A stretch of DNA of 64,000 nucleotides from Streptomyces anulatus. Its GTDB lineage: Bacteria > Actinomycetota > Actinomycetes > Streptomycetales > Streptomycetaceae. The position numbers and the translations under genes were made by a program. The notes under the pieces are model-generated. The model had not been told where the DNA came from and ran no database searches. It saw nothing but the letters and a program-made list of their open reading frames with translations. The stretch is taken from contig NZ_JOEZ01000016.1 in assembly GCF_000721175.1 (NCBI RefSeq), forward strand, positions 558,001 to 622,000, given 5' to 3'. Below are positions 42,724 through 51,564 of the stretch, piece by piece (the stretch's first letter is position 1; every line of letters begins with the position of its first letter).

Positions 42724-43495
42724 CGGACGTGCTCCCCTTCATCCCGACGTTCGGTGCGAGACGGCCGATGAACCGGTAGCTCTCATCGAAGATCCGCTCC
42801 GCATCATGGTCCAACGTCGCCACGTGGTAGCTCTGTTCCAGCAAGATCTCCGAGACGTCCGTGGAGGAGATCCGGCTCAGGATCCGCGCGCTGTCCGCGG
42901 GCGGCACGACATGGTCCTGCGGGCTGTGCAGCAGGACCACCGGCTGGGTCACCTGGGGCAGTTCCCCGTCGACCAGCCGCAAGAACCTCCGCAACGAGTG
43001 CGCCGCGTGCAGCGGCACCCGGTCGTAGCCCACCTCGTGCGAACCCGGCAGGGCGATGTCGTCGGCCACGCCCTTGGTCGTCGGCACCAGATGGCGGGCC
43101 ACCGGCAGCGCGTACGCGGACAGGCCGTGCACCTTGTTGGCCGGGTTGACCAGCACCAGACCGCTGATCGCGTCCCCGTGCCTGGCCGCGAGCCGCAGGC
43201 TCAGCGCGCCGCCCATGGACAGGCCGAAGACGAAGACCCGCTCGCACTTGTCCCGCAGGGCCCGCAGCTCCCGGTCGACCTCCGCGTACCAGTCCTGCCA
43301 GCCGGTGACCGCCATGTCCTCCCAGCGGGTTCCGTGGCCGGGCAGCAGCGGCAGCGAGACCGTCAGCCCGCGCTCGGCGAGATAGTCGGCCCAGGGGCGC
43401 AGCGACTGCGGTGATCCGGTGAAGCCATGACAGAGGAGGACGCCGACCTCTCCGCCCTCGTGGCGGAACGGCTCGGCTCCAGGGAGGACCGGCAC
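42716..43495 (-). CDS. Alpha/beta hydrolase, monoacylglycerol lipase/carboxylesterase-like
   Basis: 259 residues from GTG 43495, chosen because aggag lies 7 bases upstream and the frame then begins VPVLPGAEPFRHEGG as in the family (the frame is open far upstream). Catalytic triad candidates: Ser in FVFGLSMGGALS, Asp in LHSPQDHVVPPAD and His in QSYHVATLDHD; oxyanion HGFTGSP near the N-terminus. It hydrolyses short- or medium-chain esters or monoacylglycerols. It overlaps the membrane protein gene and is divergent from plsC. Confidence 0.9.
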   Translation of the reverse strand: MPVLPGAEPFRHEGGEVGVLLCHGFTGSPQSLRPWADYLAERGLTVSLPLLPGHGTRWEDMAVTGWQDWYAEVDRELRALRDKCERVFVFGLSMGGALSLRLAARHGDAISGLVLVNPANKVHGLSAYALPVARHLVPTTKGVADDIALPGSHEVGYDRVPLHAAHSLRRFLRLVDGELPQVTQPVVLLHSPQDHVVPPADSARILSRISSTDVSEILLEQSYHVATLDHDAERIFDESYRFIGRLAPNVGMKGSTSGG

Positions 43496-43714
43496 CAGGG
43501 TCTCCTGTTCGTGGGACGGGGCGGGGAGCACCTGAGGGAGTGCTTGACGGATGACTTCACCGTACGCGACCGGACCGACACCGACCAGGGCCGTCACGCC
43601 TCCCGGGGCGGCCCCGCACGGCCCGCCCGGGCAGGGGGTCGCCCCCTGCCTGGCAAAGGCCGCGACGACCCCACAGGTTAAGGTCTGACCGACAGCACAC
43701 AGGAGGCACCAGAG

Positions 43715-44485
43715 TTGATCTACGGCGCAATGAAGTTCTCCATCGGCGGGTCCCTGAAGCTTGCCTTCCGGCCGTGGGTGGAGGGCCTGGAGAACATCCC
43801 CGAGCGCGGTCCGGCGATCCTCGCGAGCAACCACCTGTCGTTCTCCGACTCGTTCTTCCTCCCGGCCGTGCTGGACCGCAAGGTCACGTTCATCGCCAAG
43901 GCCGAGTACTTCACCGCACCCGGGGTCAAGGGCAAGCTCACCGCCGCCTTCTTCAAGGGCGTCGGTCAGCTCCCCGTCGACCGCTCCGGAGCCCGTGGCG
44001 CGGGCGAGGCGGCGATCAGGGCGGGCATCCAGGTCGTCGAGAGCGGCGGCCTCTTCGGCATCTACCCCGAGGGCACCCGCTCGCCCGACGGCCGCCTCTA
44101 CCGGGGCAAGCCCGGCGGGCTGGCCCGCGTCGCGCTGGCCACCGGGGCCCCCGTGATCCCGGTCGCCATGATCGACACCGAGAAGATCCAGCCGCCCGGC
44201 CAGGTGATGCCCAAGCTGATGCGCCCCGGCATCCGGATCGGCAAGCGGCTGGACTTCAGCCGCTACCAGGGCATGGAGGGCGACCGCTTCATCCTGCGCT
44301 CGGTGACCGACGAGGTCATGTACGAGATCATGAAGCTCTCCGGCCAGGAGTACGTCGACATCTACGCCACCGCCGCCAAGCGCCAGATCGCCGACGAGGC
44401 GAAGGCCAAGGCCGAAGAGGCGAAGCGGGCCCAGAAGCAGGCCGCCGCGAGCAACGAGAACGGAACGGAACGGTCCGGCGCCTGA
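43715..44485 (+). CDS. plsC: 1-acyl-sn-glycerol-3-phosphate acyltransferase
   Basis: 256 residues from a TTG start chosen because aggagg lies 8 bases upstream (ATG 43730 has none). PlsC motifs: ILASNHLSFSDSFFLP (NHxxxxD), KGVGQLPVDRSG, LFGIYPEGTRSPDGRLYRGKPG and APVIPVAM. It acylates lysophosphatidic acid, or a related lysolipid, in phospholipid synthesis. C-terminal 30 residues are a Lys/Glu/Ala tail. Rv2182c is the counterpart. It precedes macS by 31 bp. Confidence 0.94.
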   Translation: MIYGAMKFSIGGSLKLAFRPWVEGLENIPERGPAILASNHLSFSDSFFLPAVLDRKVTFIAKAEYFTAPGVKGKLTAAFFKGVGQLPVDRSGARGAGEAAIRAGIQVVESGGLFGIYPEGTRSPDGRLYRGKPGGLARVALATGAPVIPVAMIDTEKIQPPGQVMPKLMRPGIRIGKRLDFSRYQGMEGDRFILRSVTDEVMYEIMKLSGQEYVDIYATAAKRQIADEAKAKAEEAKRAQKQAAASNENGTERSGA

Positions 44486-44516
44486 CCGCGTCGTTCACCG
44501 TCCGGGGGGTGTGGTC

Positions 44517-45767
44517 ATGGCCAAGCGTGAGCGGGTCGTACGGATGTCGGTCGAGCTGCCGCTGTGGCGTGCGCTGACGGGCTACCGCGTCCTGACGATG
44601 ATCTACGCGGTGCTGCTCGCGATCTTCGGGAAGGACAACTTCGGCCAGCAGAGGTTCGAACGGCCCTGGGTGGCCGTCGCGTATCTGGCCTTCCTCTCCG
44701 TCTGGACGCTCGCCACGCTGCCGAAGGTCCGCTCGGCGGCGAGCTGCACCAAACGCTTCCTCGTCGCGGACCTCGTCGTCGCGCTGACGGGCATCCTGCT
44801 CACCCCGCTCGCCGACTTCGACTCGCAGTCGTTCGACGGCCCGACGCTGCCGTCGATCTGGACGGCCGGCGCGGTCCTCGCCTTCGCGATCAAGGGCGGC
44901 TGGCGGTGGGCGGCCTTCGCCTCCACCTTCGTCGCCGCCGCCAACATCATCCAGCGCGGCGAGCCCAGCCGGGACACCTACCACAACGTCCTGCTGGTCT
45001 GGGTCGCCTCCATCGCCATCGGGTACGTCGTCGAGGTCGCCCGCGCCAGTGAGCGCACCCTCGCCCGCGCCCTGGAGATCGAGGCCACCACCCGCGAACG
45101 CGAACGGCTCGCCCGCGACATCCACGACAGCGTGCTCCAGGTCCTCGCCATGGTGCAGCGCCGGGGTACCGCGATCGGCGGCGAGGCGGCCGAGCTGGGC
45201 CGGATGGCCGGGGAGCAGGAGGTCGCCCTGCGCACCCTGGTCTCCAGCGGTCTGGTCCCACCGACCCGGGTCTCCGAGGACGCCGCCGAGGGGGCCGTGG
45301 TCCGTACGGTCGAGATCGACGAGGAGAGCCCCGGCGACGGGGCCGCCTGCGACCTGCGGGCGCTGCTCGCCCCGCACACCGGATCCCGTACGAGCTTCGC
45401 CGAGCCGGGCGCGCCCGTGCTGCTCCCCGCCGAGTCGGCCCGGGAGCTGGCCGCCGCCGTCAGCGCAGCCCTGGACAACGTACGGGTGCACGCGGGCCCG
45501 GACGCCCAGGCGTGGATCCTGGTCGAGGACGAGCCGGACGAGGTGATCGTCACCGTCCGGGACGACGGCCCCGGCATCCCGGAGGGGCGGCTCGCCCAGG
45601 CGGAGGGGGAAGGGCGGCTCGGGGTCGCCCTGTCCATCCGCGGCCGGCTGCGCGACCTGGGCGGCACGGCAGAGCTGATCTCGGTGCCCGGACAGGGCTG
45701 CGAGGTCGAGTTGAAGGTTCCGAAAGCACCGAAGGTTTCCCGGGGGAAGGCAGGATCGGCCCGATGA
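44517..45767 (+). CDS. macS: Sensor histidine kinase MacS
   Basis: 416 residues from ATG 44517 (GTG 44511 also possible), after ggggggt. Four to six N-terminal hydrophobic segments (about residues 20-170), then the phosphoacceptor region ERERLARDIHDSVLQVLAMVQRRG and a HATPase domain ending VTVRDDGPGIPEGRLAQAEGEGRLGVALSIRGR. It matches the Streptomyces MacS kinase of the MacRS system, described as controlling morphogenic membrane proteins. Its stop overlaps macR by 4 bp. Confidence 0.9.
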   Translation: MAKRERVVRMSVELPLWRALTGYRVLTMIYAVLLAIFGKDNFGQQRFERPWVAVAYLAFLSVWTLATLPKVRSAASCTKRFLVADLVVALTGILLTPLADFDSQSFDGPTLPSIWTAGAVLAFAIKGGWRWAAFASTFVAAANIIQRGEPSRDTYHNVLLVWVASIAIGYVVEVARASERTLARALEIEATTRERERLARDIHDSVLQVLAMVQRRGTAIGGEAAELGRMAGEQEVALRTLVSSGLVPPTRVSEDAAEGAVVRTVEIDEESPGDGAACDLRALLAPHTGSRTSFAEPGAPVLLPAESARELAAAVSAALDNVRVHAGPDAQAWILVEDEPDEVIVTVRDDGPGIPEGRLAQAEGEGRLGVALSIRGRLRDLGGTAELISVPGQGCEVELKVPKAPKVSRGKAGSAR

Positions 45768-46468
45768 GTACGCAGAACGCGGCACAGGACGAGCGGGGGG
45801 CCACAGGCCGGCCCATCAAGGTCATGGTGGTCGACGACCACCCCATGTGGCGCGACGCGGTCGCCCGTGACCTGGCCGAGTCCGGCTTCGACGTCGTCGC
45901 GACCGCCGGGGACGGCCCGCAGGCGGTCCGCCGGGCCAAGGCCGTGGGCCCGGACGTCCTGGTCCTCGACCTGAACCTCCCCGGCATGCCCGGCGTCCAG
46001 GTCTGCAAGGAGCTCGTCGGCTCCCACCCGGGCCTGCGGGTCCTGGTCCTCTCCGCGAGCGGCGAGCACGCCGACGTCCTGGAGGCGGTGAAGTCCGGGG
46101 CCACCGGCTATCTGCTGAAGTCCGCCTCCACCCAGGAGCTGACCGACGCCGTCCGCTCCACCGCGGCCGGCGACCCGGTCTTCACCCCGGGCCTGGCCGG
46201 CCTGGTCCTCGGCGAGTACCGCAGGCTCGCCTCCGACCCCGTACCCGTGGCGTCGAACGAGCCCAAGGCCCCGCAGCTCACCGACCGGGAGACCGAGGTG
46301 CTGCGGCTGGTCGCCAAGGGACTCTCGTACAAGCAGATCGCCGAACGCCTCGTCATCTCGCACCGCACCGTGCAGAACCACGTGCAGAACACCCTCGGCA
46401 AGCTCCAGCTGCACAACCGGGTGGAGCTCGTGCGGTACGCCATCGAGCGCGGCCTCGACGACGTCTGA
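45764..46468 (+). CDS. macR: Response regulator MacR (NarL/LuxR family)
   Basis: 234 residues. Receiver domain with VMVVDDHPMWRDAV, phosphoacceptor in VLVLDLNLPGMPG, and conserved Ser/Lys positions (VLVLSASGEH, YLLKSAS). LuxR helix-turn-helix at the C-terminus: LTDRETEVLRLVAKGLSYKQIAERL and VQNHVQNTLGKLQLHNRVEL. It is the MacS partner by overlap. I looked for the reported MacR box near it and found no full copy upstream of macS. Confidence 0.92.
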   Translation: MSTQNAAQDERGATGRPIKVMVVDDHPMWRDAVARDLAESGFDVVATAGDGPQAVRRAKAVGPDVLVLDLNLPGMPGVQVCKELVGSHPGLRVLVLSASGEHADVLEAVKSGATGYLLKSASTQELTDAVRSTAAGDPVFTPGLAGLVLGEYRRLASDPVPVASNEPKAPQLTDRETEVLRLVAKGLSYKQIAERLVISHRTVQNHVQNTLGKLQLHNRVELVRYAIERGLDDV

Positions 46469-46542
46469 TGCGGCGGGGGCGGGGGCGGAGCCGTATATTC
46501 GCGATGTCCGGCCCCGCCCGCGGAATCAGATCGGGAGTACCC

Positions 46543-47556
46543 GTGGAAATCCTGGCCTTCGGTGTGCAGTCCGATGAGAAGCCCTTGATCGAGAAGGCGT
46601 TCGAAGGGCTGCACGAGGTCCGCTGCCTGGACGTCTTCCTGAACCGGGACACCGCCCCCATCGCGGCCGGCTACGAGATCGTCTCCTCCAGCGTCAACGC
46701 CGACCTCGGCTCCCAGGTGCTCCAGACGCTCGCCGCGGGCGGCACGCAGATGATCGCCCAGCGCTCCACCGGCTTCAACAACATCGACCTGGAGGTCGCC
46801 GAGCGCCTCGCCCTGCGCGTCTCCCGGGTCTCCTACTACTCCCCGTACTCGGTCGCCGAATTCGCCTGGACGCTCGCCATGGCCGTGAACCGGCGCATCA
46901 TCCGCGCCGCGAGCCGCACCCGGGACTTCGACTTCCGCCTCGACGGACTCCTCGGCCGGGACATGCGCGGCCGGACCGTCGGGGTGCTCGGCACCGGGAA
47001 GATCGGTGAGGCGTTCACCCGGATCGCCCACGGCTTCGGCATGAAACTGCTCGGCTGGGACGTGGCCCGGAACCCGGCCTGCGTCGAGCTGGGCATGGAG
47101 TACGTCGACAAGGAGCGGCTGTTCGCCGAGGCGGACCTGATCAGCCTGCATGTGCCGCTGCTGCCCAGCACCCAGCACATCATCGACGAGGCCGCCCTCA
47201 AGGCGATGAAGGACGACGCGATCCTCGTCAACTCCAGCCGCGGCGGCCTCATCGACACCGCTGCCCTGGTCACCGAACTGCGCGCGGGCCGCTTCCTCGG
47301 CGTCGGACTCGACGTGTACGAGGCGGAGGCGGGGCTGTTCTTCCTCGACAAGTCCCTGGAGGGCATCGACGACGACACCCTCGCCCGGCTTGTGACCTTC
47401 CCCAACGTCGTCGTCACCTCCCACCAGGCGTACTACACCGAGGACGCGGTGGGCCAGATCATCGACGCGACGGTGCGGAACGTCACCGACTACCTGGCCG
47501 GCCGCCACAGCGAGAACGTCCTCGTACCGAGGACGTCGAACCTGCCGAGGAAGTGA
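46543..47556 (+). CDS. 2-hydroxyacid dehydrogenase, D-lactate dehydrogenase-like
   Basis: 337 residues from GTG 46543, with gggag upstream. NAD-binding motif VGVLGTGKIGEAFTRIAHGFGM, catalytic Arg in ILVNSSRGGLID, Glu in GLDVYEAEAGLFFLD, and His in TSHQAYYTEDA. It would interconvert D-2-hydroxy acids and 2-oxo acids with NAD, most like bacterial D-lactate dehydrogenase (LdhA). It converges on trpEG with only 10 bp between stops. The upstream region has gtatat (about 46493), a possible -10. Confidence 0.93.
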   Translation: MEILAFGVQSDEKPLIEKAFEGLHEVRCLDVFLNRDTAPIAAGYEIVSSSVNADLGSQVLQTLAAGGTQMIAQRSTGFNNIDLEVAERLALRVSRVSYYSPYSVAEFAWTLAMAVNRRIIRAASRTRDFDFRLDGLLGRDMRGRTVGVLGTGKIGEAFTRIAHGFGMKLLGWDVARNPACVELGMEYVDKERLFAEADLISLHVPLLPSTQHIIDEAALKAMKDDAILVNSSRGGLIDTAALVTELRAGRFLGVGLDVYEAEAGLFFLDKSLEGIDDDTLARLVTFPNVVVTSHQAYYTEDAVGQIIDATVRNVTDYLAGRHSENVLVPRTSNLPRK

Positions 47557-47566
47557 GGCGGTCCCT

Positions 47567-49465
47567 TCAGCTCGGCACGGGCAGCCCCGCCAGCAGCTCC
47601 GTCACGATCGCCGAGCCCCGCACGGTCAGCACCGACTCCGGGTGGAACTGCACCGAGGCGAAACCGGGCCCGCGCAGCGCGTGCAGCTCACCGCTCTCCT
47701 CGTCCCGGCTCACCTCGATGCCGTGCGCGGCCAGCTCGGCGGCGGCCGGACCGTCGCAACGCCCGGTGAAGCTGTTGTAGAAGCCCACTGTCTCCGGCCG
47801 TCCGAACAGCTCGATCCGGGTCTGCGCCCCCTGGTACGGCACCGCCTTGCGCACGATCTCCAGACCCAGCTCCGCCGCGATCAGCTCATGCCCGAGGCAG
47901 ACCCCCAGCAGCCCGTGCCGGTGGTCCCGCACCAGCTCCGCGGTGATCTCGCGCAGCAGCCGCATCTTCGGATCGGTGAGATCGCCCGGGTTGCCGGGGC
48001 CAGGACCCAGCACCACCGGCCCTTCGTGCGCCCGGACCACCTCGCGCAGCCCCGACTCGTCGTAGCGGCGCACCGAGACGTCCAGCCCGGACGCCCGCAG
48101 AAGATGGGCCAGCATCGCGGTGAACGTGTCCTCGCCGTCCACCACCAGCGCGTGGCCCGCCAGGTCCCGGGTGCGCTCCTGCATCCGCAGCCAGAACGGG
48201 GCGAGGCCGCCGCGCCGGTCGTCCAGCGCCGCCTGCACCCGTGGGTCGGAGGCCAGCCGCGGGCGGTCCGCCTCCGCCGCCGGCCGGCCCGGCCGCACCC
48301 CCAGCGCGGCCAGCACCCCGGCCGCCTTGGCGTGCGTCTCGGCGACCTCGCTGTCCGGGTCCGAGTGGCGTACGAGCGTGGCCCCGACGGGCACCTCCAG
48401 CGAACCGTCCGGGGCGATGTCGGCGGTACGGATCAGGATGGGCGAGTCCAGCGTCTGCGCCCCGTTCGCGTCCCGCCCCAGCAGGGCCAGCGCGCCCGCG
48501 TAGTAGCCGCGTCCCCCGGACTCGTACCGCTCGATGACCCGGCACGCGTTCTGCACCGGGGAGCCGGTGACGGTCGCCGCGAACATCGTCTCGCGCAGCA
48601 CGTCGCGCACATCCAGCGAGGACCGGCCGCGCAGCTCGTACTCGGTGTGCGCGAGGTGCGCCATCTCCTTGAGCCGGGGCCCGACCACCACCCCGCCCAT
48701 GTCGCCCACCGTGCACATCATCTTCAGCTCCTCGTCGACCACCATGGACAGCTCCTCGCTCTCCTTGCGGTCCCCGAGGAACGCCAGCAGGCTCTCGGCG
48801 GTGGGCCCCTGGGCCGGGTAGCGGTAGGTCCCGCTGATCGGGTTCATCACGACCGTCCCGCCGGACATCCGCACATGCACCTCCGGGCTCGCCCCCACCA
48901 GCGTCCTGTCCCCGGTGTGCACCACGAACGTCCAGTACGCGCCCCGCTCGCCCGCCAGCAGCCGCCGGAACAGCGCCAGCGCGTCCGCCCGCCCGAACCC
49001 GGGGATCTCGCCCCGGAACGTCCGCCGGATCACGAAGTTCGCGCCCTCGCCCTGCCCGATCTCGTCCCGGATCACCCGCCGCACGATGTCCGCGTACTGG
49101 GCGTCCGGCACGTCGAAGCCGCGGTCCTGAACCGTCACGTCATGGGCGGGCAGCGCCGCCAGCAGCTCCGCGAGCTCCAGCTCGTGCGTCTCGTGGGCGA
49201 CCAGCACGCTCAGCGGGGTGCCGTCGTCGCGCACGTCGAAGCCGCGCTCGGCGATCTGCCGGAACGGCACCAGGGCGAGCGCAGGCGACGCGCCCACCGG
49301 CAGATCGGCCAGCCGGTCCGCCTCCCGCACCCCGCCGATCAGCAGTTCGACGTGATCGTGGTCACGGCCGGGTGTGCGGCGGCGCAGCAGAGCGAACGGC
49401 GGGGCGTCGTCGGCCAGCAGCCGGCGGACGAGACCGGAGGCGGAGCGGGGCGCGGTCTGGGACAT
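47567..49465 (-). CDS. trpEG: Fused anthranilate synthase, TrpE-TrpG
   Basis: 632 residues. The N-terminal about 410 residues are the chorismate-utilising TrpE part (GTYRYPAQGPTAESLLAFLGDRKESEELSMVVDEELKMM; GSPVQNACRVIERYESGGRGYYAGALALL); the C-terminal about 200 are a glutamine amidotransferase with VLGPGPGNPGDL, the nucleophile in GLLGVCLGHELIA, and FHPESVLT. The fusion makes anthranilate without a separate glutaminase. It is controlled by a Trp leader peptide and terminator (49547-49659). Length and order match the Streptomyces trpE(G) group. Confidence 0.95.
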   Translation of the reverse strand: MSQTAPRSASGLVRRLLADDAPPFALLRRRTPGRDHDHVELLIGGVREADRLADLPVGASPALALVPFRQIAERGFDVRDDGTPLSVLVAHETHELELAELLAALPAHDVTVQDRGFDVPDAQYADIVRRVIRDEIGQGEGANFVIRRTFRGEIPGFGRADALALFRRLLAGERGAYWTFVVHTGDRTLVGASPEVHVRMSGGTVVMNPISGTYRYPAQGPTAESLLAFLGDRKESEELSMVVDEELKMMCTVGDMGGVVVGPRLKEMAHLAHTEYELRGRSSLDVRDVLRETMFAATVTGSPVQNACRVIERYESGGRGYYAGALALLGRDANGAQTLDSPILIRTADIAPDGSLEVPVGATLVRHSDPDSEVAETHAKAAGVLAALGVRPGRPAAEADRPRLASDPRVQAALDDRRGGLAPFWLRMQERTRDLAGHALVVDGEDTFTAMLAHLLRASGLDVSVRRYDESGLREVVRAHEGPVVLGPGPGNPGDLTDPKMRLLREITAELVRDHRHGLLGVCLGHELIAAELGLEIVRKAVPYQGAQTRIELFGRPETVGFYNSFTGRCDGPAAAELAAHGIEVSRDEESGELHALRGPGFASVQFHPESVLTVRGSAIVTELLAGLPVPS

Positions 49466-49546
49466 GGGAGCAGGTTCCTTCCGGACGGGCCCGTACGGGA
49501 TTCCGTACGGGACTCACAAGGGGAGGAACGGCTCCGCAACGCAGAA

Positions 49547-49569
49547 AAGGCCGCCCCTCGGGCGGCCTT
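49547..49569 (-). terminator. trp attenuator terminator
   Basis: Minus-strand hairpin aaggccgccc / gggcggcctt with a 3-base loop, followed on that strand by ttttc. It lies between the leader peptide and the trpEG start, as expected for a transcriptional attenuator, and is one of the few hairpins here with a U-run. Confidence 0.85.
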
Positions 49570-49590
49570 CGCGAGTGTCAGCGCGATCAA

Positions 49591-49659
49591 TCAGCGGGCC
49601 GCCGGATGAGCGGTCCACCACCAGTTCTGGATCGAGATCCGGATCAGTCGCGTCGACAT
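49591..49659 (-). CDS. trpL: Tryptophan leader peptide
   Basis: A 22-codon frame, MSTRLIRISIQN followed by three consecutive Trp codons (positions 13-15) and TAHPAAR, then TGA. The attenuator hairpin begins 22 bases beyond its stop, and trpEG 126 bases. Ribosome stalling at the Trp triplet when charged tRNA-Trp is scarce would prevent terminator formation. Trp leader attenuation of this gene type has been described in Streptomyces venezuelae. Also gives confident direction of transcription. Confidence 0.92.
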   Translation of the reverse strand: MSTRLIRISIQNWWWTAHPAAR

Positions 49660-49755
49660 GCTGCGACCCTAGCGGACGTTCCGGGCATCGGAGCGGGCGT
49701 CTCAACTGTTGAGCGCTCGAATGGACGCCTCCCGCGACCCCGTAATGTTGTCCAT

Positions 49756-51108
49756 GTGACCGTGAACGCCAATACCTCCGTCGCCGGTGGCAACACCTGG
49801 CGAGACCTTCCCGCGGCGCAGCAGCCCGAGTACCCCGACTCCGAGGCCCTGCGCGATGTACTCGCGGACCTCGCGTCGTATCCGCCGCTCGTCTTCGCCG
49901 GCGAGTGCGACCAGCTGCGCGCCCGTCTGGGAGCCGTCGCCAAGGGCGAGGCGTTCCTGCTGCAGGGCGGCGACTGCGCCGAGGCCTTCGACGCCGTGTC
50001 GGCCGAGCACATCCGGGCCAAGCTGAAGACGCTGCTCCAGATGAGCGCCGTCCTGACCTACGCGGCCTCCGTGCCCGTGGTGAAGGTCGGCCGGATCGCG
50101 GGCCAGTACTCCAAGCCGCGCTCCAAGTCGACCGAGACCCGCGACGGCGTGACCCTGCCGACCTACCGCGGCGACTCGGTGAACGGCTTCGCCTTCACCG
50201 AGGAGGCCCGGATCCCGGACCCCGCGCGGCTGAAGCAGATGTACCACGCGTCCTCCTCCACGCTGAACCTGGTGCGCGCCTTCACCACCGGTGGTTACGC
50301 CGACCTGCGCCAGGTCCACGCCTGGAACCAGGACTTCGTGAAGTCGTCCCCCGCCGGCCAGCGCTACGAGGCCCTGGCCCGCGAGATCGACAACGCGCTC
50401 AACTTCATGAAGGCGTGCGGCACCGACCCGGCCGAGTTCAAGGCGGTCGAGTTCTACGCCTCGCACGAGGCGCTGCTGCTGGACTACGAGACGGCGCTGA
50501 CCCGTACGGACTCGCGCACCGGCGAGCTGTACGACACCTCCGGCCACATGGTCTGGATCGGTGAGCGCACCCGGCAGATGGACGGCGCGCACATCGAGTT
50601 CGCCGCCAAGGTCCGCAACCCGATCGGCATCAAGCTCGGCCCGACGACCACCGTCGACGAGGCGCTCGGCTACGTCGACCGCCTGGACCCGCAGCGCGAG
50701 CCCGGCCGGCTGACCTTCATCGTCCGCATGGGCGCCGACAAGGTCCGCGACAAGCTCCCCGAGCTGGTCGAGAAGGTCACCGCCTCCGGCGCCACCGTGG
50801 CGTGGGTGACCGACCCGATGCACGGCAACACCTTCGAGGCCGCCTCCGGCCACAAGACGCGCCGCTTCGACGACGTCCTGGACGAGGTCAAGGGCTTCTT
50901 CGAGGTCCACAAGAGCCTCGGCACCCACCCGGGCGGTATCCACGTGGAGCTGACCGGCGACGACGTCACCGAGTGCGTGGGCGGCGGCCACGAGATCTTC
51001 GTGGACGACCTGCACCAGCGCTACGAGACGGCCTGCGACCCCCGGCTCAACCGCAGCCAGTCCCTCGACCTGGCCTTCCTCGTCGCCGAGATGTACCGCG
51101 ACCAGTAG
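49756..51108 (+). CDS. aroH: Class II DAHP synthase (3-deoxy-7-phosphoheptulonate synthase)
   Basis: 450 residues from GTG 49756 (VTVNANTSVAGGNTWRDL). Plant-type class II enzyme: FAGECDQLRARLGAVAKGEAFLLQGGDCAEAF, VVKVGRIAGQYSKPRS, RLTFIVRMGADKVRDKLP, DPMHGNT and GGIHVELTGDDVTECVGGG. It condenses phosphoenolpyruvate and erythrose 4-phosphate, the entry to the shikimate pathway, feeding the divergent trpEG. taatgt (49743-49748) sits 7 bases before the GTG, and no ribosome-binding site is seen, so the mRNA may be leaderless. The stop is TAG. Confidence 0.96.
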   Translation: MTVNANTSVAGGNTWRDLPAAQQPEYPDSEALRDVLADLASYPPLVFAGECDQLRARLGAVAKGEAFLLQGGDCAEAFDAVSAEHIRAKLKTLLQMSAVLTYAASVPVVKVGRIAGQYSKPRSKSTETRDGVTLPTYRGDSVNGFAFTEEARIPDPARLKQMYHASSSTLNLVRAFTTGGYADLRQVHAWNQDFVKSSPAGQRYEALAREIDNALNFMKACGTDPAEFKAVEFYASHEALLLDYETALTRTDSRTGELYDTSGHMVWIGERTRQMDGAHIEFAAKVRNPIGIKLGPTTTVDEALGYVDRLDPQREPGRLTFIVRMGADKVRDKLPELVEKVTASGATVAWVTDPMHGNTFEAASGHKTRRFDDVLDEVKGFFEVHKSLGTHPGGIHVELTGDDVTECVGGGHEIFVDDLHQRYETACDPRLNRSQSLDLAFLVAEMYRDQ

Positions 51109-51139
51109 GCGGTGGGCCGGGTGGACTCCCGGCCGTCGC

Positions 51140-51180
51140 AGCTGTGGGGCACGGATCCTTGTGATCCGTGCCCCACAGCT
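51140..51180. terminator. Strong terminator after DAHP synthase
   Basis: A perfect 18-bp inverted repeat with a 5-base loop (arms 51140-51157 and 51163-51180), 31 bp after the stop. Confidence 0.88.
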
Positions 51181-51218
51181 CGTCCCAGGGCTTTACGCCA
51201 CTTGAGGGACGGGTAAGG

Positions 51219-51237
51219 TTAGGTTAGCCTCACCGGC
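51219..51237 (+). promoter_or_regulatory. Iron box (DmdR1/IdeR-type) upstream of bfd
   Basis: ttaggttagcctcacc matches the first 16 bases of the actinobacterial iron-box consensus with two mismatches, and the motif lies 48 bp before the bfd ATG. An iron-bound DmdR/IdeR regulator would repress bfd when iron is plentiful. Confidence 0.8.
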
Positions 51238-51284
51238 AGAGACCGGGACGGCGACCAGCGACGACCCGCAGGGAGGTGAACCGC

Positions 51285-51560
51285 ATGTACGTCTGCTCCT
51301 GCTTCGGCATCACGGAACAGCAGGTCAAGAAGCATGCGGACGCCGGAGCCTGCACACCCCGCCAGATCGCGTCGGCCTGCAAGGCCGGGACGGACTGCGG
51401 CGGATGCGTGCGCCGCATCCAGGCGCTGCTGGGACGGGGCGACTGCCCCCGCCGCGAGCTGCTCGACCAGCGGCAGGAACCGGTGACCGCCTCCCGCACA
51501 CCCCCGGCAGCGGTGTCGGCGGCCGGCATCCGGGACGTACGGCTCTCCGGCGCCGCCTGA
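51285..51560 (+). CDS. bfd: Bacterioferritin-associated ferredoxin
   Basis: 91 residues from ATG 51285, with gggaggtga 7 bases upstream. The [2Fe-2S] ligand pattern CxC...CxxC is clear: MYVCSCFGI near the N-terminus and CGGCVRR further on, the BFD-like fold. It delivers electrons to bacterioferritin to release stored iron, fitting the iron box upstream. The C-terminal 35 residues are an unstructured extension beyond the usual length of about 64. It ends 4 bp from the convergent bfr. Confidence 0.93.
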   Translation: MYVCSCFGITEQQVKKHADAGACTPRQIASACKAGTDCGGCVRRIQALLGRGDCPRRELLDQRQEPVTASRTPPAAVSAAGIRDVRLSGAA

Positions 51561-51564
51561 GCGG

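Noticed and set aside
45764..45785. Possible half MacR box at the macR start (tgagtac)
   Set aside because: Only one half of the reported inverted motif is present and it lies inside the coding overlap.
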